Positions 51,510 through 60,169 of a stretch of DNA of 64,000 bases are shown here, in pieces; position 1 is the stretch's first letter; every line of letters begins with the position of its first letter. The translations under genes and the position numbers were made by a program. Below the pieces are notes generated by a model. That model was given only the letters and a program-made list of their open reading frames with translations, ran no database searches and was not told the origin of the DNA. The stretch comes from Streptosporangium saharense (GTDB taxonomy: Bacteria > Actinomycetota > Actinomycetes > Streptosporangiales > Streptosporangiaceae). Location: positions 468,092 to 532,091 of the forward strand of contig NZ_JACHJP010000003.1 in the NCBI RefSeq assembly GCF_014203715.1, in the 5' to 3' direction.

Positions 51510-54500
51510 TCACCGTTCGTCCCCCACGGCCGGTTCCGCACCGTCCGTCTCCGGTGTCCGCCTGGCCACCGCGGTGGCCAGCGCCCGCACCCGCTCCGCG
51601 TGATTGTCATGGCCGACGATCACAGGCGGCTCGTTGTACGGCATGGCGTCCGAGGAGCGGCGCAGCTTGATGTACTGCCCGCAGGCGTCGACCGCGTAGG
51701 GCTCCATGTCGTCCTGGAGCGCGCCGATCACGGTGATGCCGTAGGTCTCGCCGATCTTCCTGAACAGCGCCACGGCCTCCCTGCGGTGCTCCTTGCCCAG
51801 GTTGCGGCCGAGCTCGTCGAGGACGAGGCACAGGTGGCCGCCGCCCGAGGAGGCGATCGCCGCCGCGCAGACCAGCTTGACCGCCTTCTCGTCCATCAGC
51901 GCCGTGTTGGCCCGCCGGTTGTACGGCACGAAGCCCTGGCCCTCGCCCCTGCGCCACTTGGGGGTGACCCGCCACGCCCAGCGCTGCTCGGGGTCGGCGG
52001 GCGCGGGCGGCACCGGGAACTCCAGCGTCGCGCCGTAGCCGCCGTAGGAGGTGTCCAGCCGGTCGAACTCCTCGGCGACCCGGGTCAGCCGCGCCCTGAT
52101 CGCCGCGCTCAGTGCCGCCCGGTGCACGGTGGTCGACTGCGCGGCCTCCTCGGCGCCCTTCGCCGCGGCGGCCAGGTCGCGCTGCCTGGTGGCGAGCTGG
52201 GACTCGATCTGACGGCGCTGGTGGCGTTCGTACTCCTCCTGGCCGCGCAGGTAGGACGCCAGGGCGGCGCAGACGCCGGGGAAGGTCGCCTGCTCACGGG
52301 CGGTGCGCCCGGCGCCGGGCTCGGTGCGCTGCCGTACCAGGAAGGCGAGCTCCTCGGGCATCTCGTCGTCCTCGCCGGGGAAGGTGTCGCGCAGCGCCTC
52401 GTCGAGGCGGCGCTCCGCGGCCCGCCACCACTCCTCGGCCGTCAGCGGGGACTCCTGCTCGCCCAGCGCCGTCAGCCACTCGCGGGCGCCCTCCACGGTG
52501 CCGCCCCACTCGGCGGCCAGCGCCTCGATGCCGAGCGCCCGCCGCTCAGCGGTGACCGTGGCCGCCCGCTCCGCCGCCCGGTCGCGCTCGGCCTCGTGCC
52601 CGGCCCTGCGGCCCTCAAGGCGCTCGATCTCCATGTTCCTGGTCCTGGCGCGGAAGTCGAGGGCGCCCGCCCGCCGCTCCGCGTCGCCGACCTTCGGCCC
52701 GGTCTCGGCCAGCGCCTCGGTGAGCCCGGTGAGCGCCTCGCGTCGTTCGGCCAGCCGCCGTTCGACGTCGGCGAGCCGTACGGCCGCCCTGGCGCCCTCC
52801 AGCCTCCGGCCCGCCTCAGCGACGCCGTCCTCGGCGGCGCGCACCGCCTCCGCGGCCGCCTCCTGCGCGTCACGCGCCCGGTGCAGCCGCAGTTCGGCGG
52901 CCTTGATGCGCGCCTCCCTGCCGGTCGTGACCGCCTCGAACGCCCCGACGACCGTGACGCCCGCCGCGCTCACCAGCACGGAGCCGGGCAGCGCGTCCAG
53001 CGCCCGGGCCGCGGACGCCAGGTCGGCGGCGTCCACGACCACGGCGTGCTCCCTCGGCCAGCCACGGGCGCCCAGCGCCGCGGCGACCGCCCGTCCGGCC
53101 AGGTCACCCGTGTCGTCCCTGGCGTGCTCTGCGACGTCGAGCGCGTCGAGCAGGCCGCTCGCCTCGACTCCCGCGGCGGCGAGCGCGTTGAGCTGCGCCG
53201 CGGCGGGGCCGCCCTCGGCGTCGTCGAGCGCCGCCTTGGCCCCCTCGGCCTCGCGGTCGGCGACGCCCAGGGCCTTCAGCGCCTCGTTGAGCCTGAGCCT
53301 GGCCTGTTCGAGCTCGCCCTGCGCGGTCCGCACGTCACGGCCGTCGGCGAGTCGCCGCTGCTCCTCAAGGCCGGGGATCTGCCCGCGCAGCTCGTCCACC
53401 GCGTTCTCCGCGACCGCGCGGTCGGCGTCCAGCTTGGCCGTACGCGCCTGGAGGGCGGTCAGCTCCCTGCGGGCCTCGGCCAGGCCGCGGTCGAGGGTGT
53501 CGTCCTTCAGGGTCGCGATCTCCGCCCTCACCTCGGCGATGGTCTCGGCCGCCCGTTCACCCTCGGCGAGCGCCCGCTCCAGGTCGGCGGCGAGCGCCTC
53601 GTCCCGCCGCGCGGCGTCGGCCAGCCTGCGCGCCAGCCGCCCACGCCAGCAGCGCGTGCTCTCCGCCAGCCGTACCCTCGCCCGGTCGCGCCTGTCGAAG
53701 GTCTCAAGCAGCGACCGTGACTCGTCCTCGAACTCCCTGAGCAGTTCGGCGGCCCGTGCCGCCCGCACCCGTCTGGCGTGCTCGTCGCGCCGGGCGTCGC
53801 GCTCCTGGTCGAGCTCGGTGTCCAGCCCGGTCAGCGCGGCGATGGCCTCGAAGACCCGCTCGGGGGAGATCTCGTTGAGCGGCTGGGACAGCAGGTTCGT
53901 CGCGATCTTGCTCCGCACCGAGGTGGACAGGAACGACACGCACCTGACGCGGTCGCCGTACAGGAACCTGGTCAGGTCGCGGGCGACGACGTCCCTGCGG
54001 CCCGCCGAGCGCGGCAGCGTCGCCCACAGGTGGTCGGCCCGCGTCACCCGCTCGGCCTCGGAGGCGGCCGTGGCCACGCACACCCCGGGCGTCCAGCGGA
54101 TCTCCAGGTGCGGGGCCTCCTGGTTGACCCGCAGCCACACGGTCAGCGCGTCGTCCAGCCCGTCGCTCTCTCCGGCGCTCGCGAAGACGCCCACGATGTA
54201 GCCGTGGTCGGCGCTGGCCCACGTCCTGCCGCCCCCGCCCGCGGCCAGCTCGGCGTTGAACAGCAGCTCGGAGACCGCCTTGGCGCCCGAGGCGAAGCGC
54301 CACTGCTCGTCGCCGAGCAACGCGGTGATCATCGCGATGAACGAGGACTTGCCCGCGCCGTTGGAGTCCTTCGGCCCCGCCCCGGCGACCACGATGAGCG
54401 TCCCCGGCACCGTCGGCACCGGGTGGGTGGACAGCCGGGAGATGTTGACCGCCTGCACGGCGATCAGCACCCGGTCGCCGACCACGTTCTCACCCGGCGC

Positions 54501-54602
54501 CGCGGCCCTGGCCTCGACGGGCACCAGGCTGGCCTGCCCCGGCCCCCTGCCTGCGCTGTCCGGCTGCTCGGTCACCCCTGTCGTTCCCTTCGTCTGTCTC
54601 AT
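51510..54602 (-). CDS. SMC/MukB-like ATPase of a three-subunit complex
   Basis: A 1030-residue SMC-like protein. Near residue 80 is KDSNGAGKSS (Walker A, with Asp where the first Gly normally lies). Two long Ala/Glu/Arg coiled coils flank a central globular region (~480-570) that may be the hinge. The C-terminal lobe has Walker B HLCLVLDELGRN. Where the LSGGE signature is expected it reads NTALMDEKAVKLV. It starts ATGA inside the stop of the upstream gene. By order and architecture it matches the MukB/MksB/JetC subunit of a condensin-like complex; a role in DNA organisation or plasmid defence is inferred. Confidence 0.7.
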   Translation of the reverse strand: MRQTKGTTGVTEQPDSAGRGPGQASLVPVEARAAAPGENVVGDRVLIAVQAVNISRLSTHPVPTVPGTLIVVAGAGPKDSNGAGKSSFIAMITALLGDEQWRFASGAKAVSELLFNAELAAGGGGRTWASADHGYIVGVFASAGESDGLDDALTVWLRVNQEAPHLEIRWTPGVCVATAASEAERVTRADHLWATLPRSAGRRDVVARDLTRFLYGDRVRCVSFLSTSVRSKIATNLLSQPLNEISPERVFEAIAALTGLDTELDQERDARRDEHARRVRAARAAELLREFEDESRSLLETFDRRDRARVRLAESTRCWRGRLARRLADAARRDEALAADLERALAEGERAAETIAEVRAEIATLKDDTLDRGLAEARRELTALQARTAKLDADRAVAENAVDELRGQIPGLEEQRRLADGRDVRTAQGELEQARLRLNEALKALGVADREAEGAKAALDDAEGGPAAAQLNALAAAGVEASGLLDALDVAEHARDDTGDLAGRAVAAALGARGWPREHAVVVDAADLASAARALDALPGSVLVSAAGVTVVGAFEAVTTGREARIKAAELRLHRARDAQEAAAEAVRAAEDGVAEAGRRLEGARAAVRLADVERRLAERREALTGLTEALAETGPKVGDAERRAGALDFRARTRNMEIERLEGRRAGHEAERDRAAERAATVTAERRALGIEALAAEWGGTVEGAREWLTALGEQESPLTAEEWWRAAERRLDEALRDTFPGEDDEMPEELAFLVRQRTEPGAGRTAREQATFPGVCAALASYLRGQEEYERHQRRQIESQLATRQRDLAAAAKGAEEAAQSTTVHRAALSAAIRARLTRVAEEFDRLDTSYGGYGATLEFPVPPAPADPEQRWAWRVTPKWRRGEGQGFVPYNRRANTALMDEKAVKLVCAAAIASSGGGHLCLVLDELGRNLGKEHRREAVALFRKIGETYGITVIGALQDDMEPYAVDACGQYIKLRRSSDAMPYNEPPVIVGHDNHAERVRALATAVARRTPETDGAEPAVGDER

Positions 54603-55786
54603 CGGCGGTTGGCCCTCACGGCGGCGGCCAGCGGGGTGTGCGGTCCCGCGGCGAGGATCAGCTCCTCCTGCAGGCGGCGCCTGGCCTGCGGGGTCAGCCG
54701 GTGGAACTGCGGCCCCGGGATGTAACCCCCGGCCTCCTCTCCCGCCTTGACCTGCGCGACCAGGCCCGCGTGGCGTAGCGTCCGCAGCGCCGCGTCAAGC
54801 TCGCCGACCGGCAGCCTGGTGTGCCTGCGCAGCTCGTCGGCCTGGGCGGGGAAGGGCGAGAGCCAGCTGTCGGCGGGCAGCAGCCCGTCGGCGCGGGGGA
54901 TGGCCACCGAGTGGACCAGCACCAGCACCAGCACCGCGCGCTCGGCCTCCCCGAGGGACGCGCCGACCAGCATGGCCGTGCCGTCCTCGTAACCCGAGGT
55001 CCACCGCTCACGGTCCTGCACCAGGACACGGCCCCGCCGCCGCAACATCTCCGCGACCGTACGGCGGGGCGCCGGGTCGCGCAGCGCGGGGAAACGCGCC
55101 TCCTCGACGGGCTCGGCCGCGTGCTCGACCGCCATGAACGCGGCCACGATCTCGGCCCTGCGCCGCTCGTCGAAGGGCGTGAGCAGGTCCTCGTCCACCC
55201 CGTCGGGCACCGAGACGCCAGCCCCCTCTACAACCTGGGGCTCGGCCCGCTCCTGGGTGGGCAGGACGTCGAGCCCGGCGGAGCCGTCCTCCCCCGAGGG
55301 AAGGCGCCGCAGCAGCTCCCTGAGCTGGGCGTGCGAGGCCGGAGGCCAGCAGGCGCAGCGGGGGCCGAGCCGTACGAGACCGGCGTCCACGTCGAGCCAG
55401 GCCGAGTCGTGCAGGCGGCGCAGCGCGCCGATCGCCCAGTTGCGCATGAGGTCGTCGCCACGGCCGATCAACGCCCGGTAGGCGGACAGCACGTCCTCGA
55501 CCGGCGCGGGGGAGCCGGGCCACGGGTCGGCGGACAGGTCGCTCCAGCAGCACTTCAGCGCCGCGGCCAGCACCCGCCTCGTCTCTCCGGCCCGCTCCAC
55601 GTTCACCGGCGCGACCTGGTACTCATCGAGGAGGGACGGCGTCGCCCCGTCGGGCCAGGCGGGCAGCGCCGTACCGGACCCGTCGGGGTTGTCCAGCCGG
55701 GTCATCCCCGGGGGCGCGGGCTCACCGGCGTCGAGCGTGAGGGGGCCGTCCGCCCTGGCCCGCGCGTGCGCCAGCTCAGGCGTCAT
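54599..55786 (-). CDS. Putative MukE/MksE/JetB-like subunit
   Basis: A 395-residue soluble protein, mostly alpha/beta with winged-helix-like segments near its C terminus (LRRHTRLPVGELDAALRTLRHAGLVAQV… then HRLTPQARRRLQEELILAAG). By position between a kleisin-like gene and an SMC-like gene it corresponds to the MukE/JetB role, which links the kleisin to the ATPase heads. ATG 55786 (AGAGGT before it) overlaps the upstream gene by 11 nt, and the stop overlaps the SMC start by 4 nt. The family call is from context, not sequence motif. Confidence 0.55.
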   Translation of the reverse strand: MTPELAHARARADGPLTLDAGEPAPPGMTRLDNPDGSGTALPAWPDGATPSLLDEYQVAPVNVERAGETRRVLAAALKCCWSDLSADPWPGSPAPVEDVLSAYRALIGRGDDLMRNWAIGALRRLHDSAWLDVDAGLVRLGPRCACWPPASHAQLRELLRRLPSGEDGSAGLDVLPTQERAEPQVVEGAGVSVPDGVDEDLLTPFDERRRAEIVAAFMAVEHAAEPVEEARFPALRDPAPRRTVAEMLRRRGRVLVQDRERWTSGYEDGTAMLVGASLGEAERAVLVLVLVHSVAIPRADGLLPADSWLSPFPAQADELRRHTRLPVGELDAALRTLRHAGLVAQVKAGEEAGGYIPGPQFHRLTPQARRRLQEELILAAGPHTPLAAAVRANRR

Positions 55787-56993
55787 GGCCCGACCTCTCC
55801 AGCAGGCCGTGCGAGAGCCACGTCGGCTCCGCCTCCGGGTCCGCGGTGAGGTCGTCCGACCAGCGCAGCCGGTAGGGCGACTCGGGACGCAGGTCGGCCG
55901 AGACGAGGTCGGCCAGCAGGCGGCGGGCGGAGACCCACTCGCCGTCCGCGGTGAGCAGCTCCTCAAGACGGGCGCTCGACCGCCCCGCGAGCGCCGCCTC
56001 CGCGACGGCCGTGAGATGGTCGAGCCCGCCGCCACCGGCCTCGTGGGAGTCGGCGGGGCCCGGGTCGGGCAGCACGGAACGCGGCGGCGTCGGCTGGGCG
56101 GGGGCCGGACGGGGACTCTCGTCCACGGCCCTGACGATCGCCGCGGGATCGTGCCACGGCGCGGGGGCGTCGAAGACGAACCCGTCGAGCACCGAGGCGA
56201 GTCGCTCTCTCGGGGCGGTCTGGGCGAACGTCCGCCAGGTCTCCGCGGGCAGCAGGGTGAGGTTCCTCGTCGTGCCCGCCGAGTCGGCGAGGCGGCCCGC
56301 GGCGCGGCGGGAGGCGTCGCTGTAGGAGTAGATCGAGGCGCGCAGCTCGGTGCAGGTGCGGTCCAGGTCGGGCCAGCGGGTCAGGATCGTGGCGTGCAGG
56401 CTCTGCGCCCTGCGGGCGATCTCCTCGGTGCCCCAGAGCTTGGGCGCCTGCTCACGCAGCTCCTCGATGGTGCCGCTGGTCAGCGTGATCAGCTCCAGCG
56501 CCCACAGCCTGAAGGCGCGCGACAGGTTCTGCGCGCTGAGCCGCGCCTCCTCCATGGTCGTGCGGGGGTCGGCGACGTTGAGGTCCTCAAGGGCGAGCAG
56601 CCGGTGCATCTCCGACTGGCCGCCGTCGTCCATCATCCGGCGGACGAACATCAGCCCGACCACGCTGGTGAACGACGCCCGGTAGCGGAGCTGGTTCGGC
56701 TTGGGGAAGACCTCGCGGATCGCGCCCAGGCCCCTGAGCACCCGCAGGCGGTTCTCGAACTGATCGAGGGGGTAGGCCCGGCAGACGTGCCGCATCTGCT
56801 CGTGGGTCAGCCACTCCTCGCCCGCCTCGGCGAACGCCGCGAACAGCGTCTCGGCGATGTCGACCAACGCGGGGTCGTCGACCACGGCGCCGCTGTCGCG
56901 CGCGAGCGCGGCGAACATGCGCCGGTAGGTGGCGAGCACGGCCTCCTCCGAGAGGGCCGAGTCAAGCGTGATCTCGTGGTTCGTCTCTGGCAC
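55776..56993 (-). CDS. Putative MukF/MksF/JetA-like kleisin subunit
   Basis: A 405-residue protein. An N-terminal winged-helix-like segment (EWLTHEQMRHVCRAYPLDQFENRLRVLRGLGAIREVF) is followed by a long helical middle region and, after a Pro/Ala linker (~290-330), a C-terminal helical/winged domain (SARLEELLTADGEWVSARRLLADL). This layout resembles MukF/MksF/JetA. GTG 56993 is preferred; a TTG 30 nt upstream is in frame. It heads a three-gene overlapping set and is divergent from the lanthipeptide regulator. Confidence 0.55.
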   Translation of the reverse strand: MPETNHEITLDSALSEEAVLATYRRMFAALARDSGAVVDDPALVDIAETLFAAFAEAGEEWLTHEQMRHVCRAYPLDQFENRLRVLRGLGAIREVFPKPNQLRYRASFTSVVGLMFVRRMMDDGGQSEMHRLLALEDLNVADPRTTMEEARLSAQNLSRAFRLWALELITLTSGTIEELREQAPKLWGTEEIARRAQSLHATILTRWPDLDRTCTELRASIYSYSDASRRAAGRLADSAGTTRNLTLLPAETWRTFAQTAPRERLASVLDGFVFDAPAPWHDPAAIVRAVDESPRPAPAQPTPPRSVLPDPGPADSHEAGGGGLDHLTAVAEAALAGRSSARLEELLTADGEWVSARRLLADLVSADLRPESPYRLRWSDDLTADPEAEPTWLSHGLLERSGHDA

Positions 56994-57511
56994 GCGCCCT
57001 ACCGTAAGGCTTCCCCCCGACAATCACGGCCCCGACACCGTACGGCCCGGCGCCCACGGTGGGACCGTACGGCACGCGAAGGTGATCAACCGGAAAGGGG
57101 ATGGTTTCGGCCACCCCTCGGAGGATAATGGATCTACACGAATTCCCATTCATGCATGATATTTCCCGATATCTCCCAGTTTAACGATTTATGGTGGCCT
57201 TGGGGTGTTTGTGGCGCGGGTCCATTTTGCGGCCGCGGGCGGGGATGCGTACCCTTCGCCGTGCGGCTGTGACCTGGACCGGGGGCGCCTCTCAGGAGAA
57301 GATGGTTTTCGCCTGGTACGGGGGAGAAAATCCGTTCCGGCTTTCCGATTTTTCGGATTCGTGTCCTCGGGGAGGCTTAATCCGTGTGGGGTGGGTACTC
57401 GTCTGGCCTATCCGGGTGGCGAACGGCTCCAGCGGGTAGCACAATGATTTCCGCGGGTGACATCCGGAGCAATTGAGACACGAGCTTCCCGCCGAAAAGG
57501 GGACACGACCC
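56994..57511. other. 518-nt intergenic region with AT-rich palindromes
   Basis: No convincing gene lies between the kleisin-like gene and the response regulator. The region contains the palindrome TCATGCATGA (57150-57159), a nearby GATAT-ttccc-GATATC pattern, and a small TCCGA-tttt-TCGGA hairpin (57344-57357). It must hold two divergent promoters. GC content drops around 57130-57190, a likely promoter or regulator-binding site. Confidence 0.5.
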
Positions 57512-58168
57512 GTGATAAGCGTCCTGATCGCCGAGGACATGCACCTCGTTCGTGGAGCGATGGCCGCGTTGCTCTCCGCCGAGCATGACATCAAGGTGGT
57601 CGAGGAGGTCGGTCACGGTGACGACGTGGTGCCCTGCTGCCTGCGGGCCAGGCCGGACGTCGCCCTCCTCGACATCGGGCTTCCCGGCACCGACGGCCTG
57701 TCCGCGGCCTGCGAGCTGACCCGGGTGCTGCCCTCGTGCAAGGCCGTCATGCTGACGGGCCTGGCCACCCCCGCCGCGCTGCGGCGCGCGCTCGACGCCG
57801 GGGCACGCGGCTTCGTCGTCAAGGACGCCCCCGCCGGAGAGCTGGCCGACTGCGTGCGCAGGGTCGCCGCGGGCGAGCGGGTCATCGACGCCGAACTGGC
57901 AGTCGCCGCCCTCCACGCGAGGGAGAACCCCCTCACCGCCCGCGAGCTGGAGGTGCTCAAGGTCGCGGCGGAGGGGGAGCCGGTCAACGAGATCGCCAAG
58001 CGGCTCTTCCTCTCCGGAGGAACGGTCCGAAACTACCTGTCGCGGATCCTCGCCAAGATGGGGGCCAGGACCAGGGTCGAGGCGGTCACGATCGCCCAGG
58101 AGGCGGGCTGGCTGTGGCCGGAGGACGTCAGGCGGATCGGCCTGATCCGCTACCGGTCACGCGCCTGA
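57512..58168 (+). CDS. RamR-like response regulator of the lanthipeptide cluster
   Basis: A 218-residue NarL/FixJ-type regulator. The receiver domain has Glu8/Asp9, the phosphorylatable Asp54 (LLDIGLPG), a Thr in LTGLA and Lys in VVKDAPAG. The LuxR-type HTH is LTARELEVLKVAAEGEPVNEIAKRLFLSGGTVRNYLSRILAKMG, with the short-linker style typical of RamR/AmfR. No histidine kinase is nearby, as in ram clusters. It likely activates the opposite-strand precursor/transporter genes. GTG 57512 has AAGGGG upstream; the gene ends 12 nt inside the convergent peptidase gene. Confidence 0.88.
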   Translation: MISVLIAEDMHLVRGAMAALLSAEHDIKVVEEVGHGDDVVPCCLRARPDVALLDIGLPGTDGLSAACELTRVLPSCKAVMLTGLATPAALRRALDAGARGFVVKDAPAGELADCVRRVAAGERVIDAELAVAALHARENPLTARELEVLKVAAEGEPVNEIAKRLFLSGGTVRNYLSRILAKMGARTRVEAVTIAQEAGWLWPEDVRRIGLIRYRSRA

Positions 58169-60169
58169 ACCACGGGTGAGACCGGTGTGCCGGGCCAGGA
58201 AGGCCAGCATGTCGGCGGCCAGGTCAACCGACCGGCTTGCCGATCTGGCCCCGTGACCGACGCCGTCCTCGTGGCGCAGCACGACCGGTCCGTCCCCCGA
58301 GGTCGCCCACTGCAGGGCAGCGCACATCTTGCGGGCGTGCAGCGGATCGACCCGGGTGTCGCCGCCGAAGGTGGTCAGCAGCGTCGCCGGATAGTCCGTC
58401 CCCGCCACGACCCGGTGGTAGGGGGAGTAGCCCAGCAGCCAGCCGAGCTGCTCGGGGTCGTCGGCCGAGCCGTACTCGCCCCGCCAGGCGGGACCGAGAC
58501 CCCAGCGTTCGTAGCGGACCATGTCGAGCAGCGGGGCCGAGCAGACCACGGCGGCGAACAGGTCGGGACGCTGCGTCAGCACCGCGCCGGCCAGCAGGCC
58601 CCCGTTCGACTCCCCGCACACGCCCAGTCGCTCCGGGGTGGTCCAGCCCTCGGCGACGAGGTGTTCGGCCGCCGCCACGACGTCGTCGAAGGTGTTCTGC
58701 TTGGCGCCGAGCATGCCCGCCCTGTGCCAGTCGGCTCCTTCCTCGCCGCCGCCCCGGGCCTGGACGAACGCGAAGACCCCGCCCGCCTCCACCCAGGGCA
58801 GCACGTAGCTGGAGTACGACGGCGCCAGCGGACGTCCGAATCCGCCGTAGCCGTACAGGACGGTGGGCCGGGGACCCGAGCCGGGGCGGGCGAGCACGAG
58901 CATCCGCACCGGGGTGCCGTCGGCGGAGACGCAGACCAGCCGGTGTGACGCGACCGAGGGCACCTCGACGGCACCGGGAGCCGCCTCCCAGAGCGTGGTC
59001 CGTCCCGTCCGGGCGTCGTAGCGGTGCACGCCGACCGGGGTGAGGCCGTCGGTGTAGGTGAACCAGACCTCGGGTCCCCCCTCGGGGCGGGTGGACATCC
59101 GTCCGACGGAGCCGAGACCGGGCAGCGGGACCAGGCCGAGCCGCCCACCGGTCGCCGGGTCGTGGACGCTGATCTCGCCGGTCGCGTGGCGGGTCCAGCC
59201 GACCAGCAGCACCGGCCCCCCGGCTCCCTCGGCGACCGTGAAGTCCCCGATCACGGCCTCGGGGTCGGGGCCGACCAGTTCGCTCCAGTCCTCGGGCGAG
59301 GGGCGCGCGGGGTCGGCGACGCACAGGCGGCCCCGGGGCGCGTCCCGGGTGGTCAGCAGGTACAGGCGGCCGTCGGGGCCGACCCCGGCGACCGTCACCG
59401 CGTCCGTCCCCTCCTGGACCGGCCGCAGCGCGGGCCGTTCCGGGGGCGAGGCGGCCAGGTCGGCCAGCCACAGGTCGTTGCCGCCGGGACGGGCCGCGGA
59501 GATCGTGAGCCAGCGCCCGTCCGCGCTGATCCCCAGGCCGTAGGACCGCTCCTCGGCGCGGACCACGACGTCGTCGTCGGCGGGGGTGCCGAGCCGGTGC
59601 AGGCAGACCCGGCGCCCGCGCACGTAGAAGAAGGACTTCCCGTCGGGCAGCCACGCCACCGGCGAGTAGCGGCAGCGGTCGATCGGCCCGTCCAGGACCT
59701 CACCGGTCGTGACGTCCGCGACGTACAGGTGCGAGTGCTCGTCACCGCTCCTGGAAAGCTGGAAGGCCAGCGACCGGCCCTCGGCGTCCGGCTGCCAGTG
59801 GTCGAGCGTGACCAGCCCGGCGGGATCGAGCGCCCCGGGATCGACCAGCGCCCTCTCGTCCTCTCCCAGACCCGCGACGTGCAGTACGGCGTGCTCCTGC
59901 TCGGCCGTGCGACGCAGGAGGAAACGCCGCCCGCCACGCCACATCGGCGTCCCGGCCGTCCCCGCCCCGGTCAGCGCCGCCACCCTGGCGTGCCACCCGT
60001 CGCGCCCGGGAAGCGTGGCGGCGTGCTCGCGCCACAGCCCGTCCTGCGCGGCGAGCCAGTCACGCGTCCTCGGGTCGTCCCCGTCCTCAAGCCAGCGATA
60101 CGGATCGGGTACGGCCCGCCCGAACAGAACGTCGACGACCGGTTCCCGCTCGGCGGGCGGATAGATCAT
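58157..60169 (-). CDS. Prolyl oligopeptidase (S9A), candidate leader peptidase
   Basis: A 670-residue cytoplasmic serine peptidase. The N-terminal beta-propeller (to ~400) is followed by the alpha/beta hydrolase domain with the triad Ser521 (GESNGG), Asp604 (GGDTRVDP) and His639 (GVGHGARS). The Arg after Asp604 fits the P1-proline specificity of the family. POP-type peptidases such as FlaP remove class III lanthipeptide leaders after Pro. Here the gene starts ATGA inside the stop of the transporter gene, which makes it part of the cluster operon. The precursor leader has its only leader Pro at position 12. Confidence 0.93.
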   Translation of the reverse strand: MIYPPAEREPVVDVLFGRAVPDPYRWLEDGDDPRTRDWLAAQDGLWREHAATLPGRDGWHARVAALTGAGTAGTPMWRGGRRFLLRRTAEQEHAVLHVAGLGEDERALVDPGALDPAGLVTLDHWQPDAEGRSLAFQLSRSGDEHSHLYVADVTTGEVLDGPIDRCRYSPVAWLPDGKSFFYVRGRRVCLHRLGTPADDDVVVRAEERSYGLGISADGRWLTISAARPGGNDLWLADLAASPPERPALRPVQEGTDAVTVAGVGPDGRLYLLTTRDAPRGRLCVADPARPSPEDWSELVGPDPEAVIGDFTVAEGAGGPVLLVGWTRHATGEISVHDPATGGRLGLVPLPGLGSVGRMSTRPEGGPEVWFTYTDGLTPVGVHRYDARTGRTTLWEAAPGAVEVPSVASHRLVCVSADGTPVRMLVLARPGSGPRPTVLYGYGGFGRPLAPSYSSYVLPWVEAGGVFAFVQARGGGEEGADWHRAGMLGAKQNTFDDVVAAAEHLVAEGWTTPERLGVCGESNGGLLAGAVLTQRPDLFAAVVCSAPLLDMVRYERWGLGPAWRGEYGSADDPEQLGWLLGYSPYHRVVAGTDYPATLLTTFGGDTRVDPLHARKMCAALQWATSGDGPVVLRHEDGVGHGARSASRSVDLAADMLAFLARHTGLTRGSGA

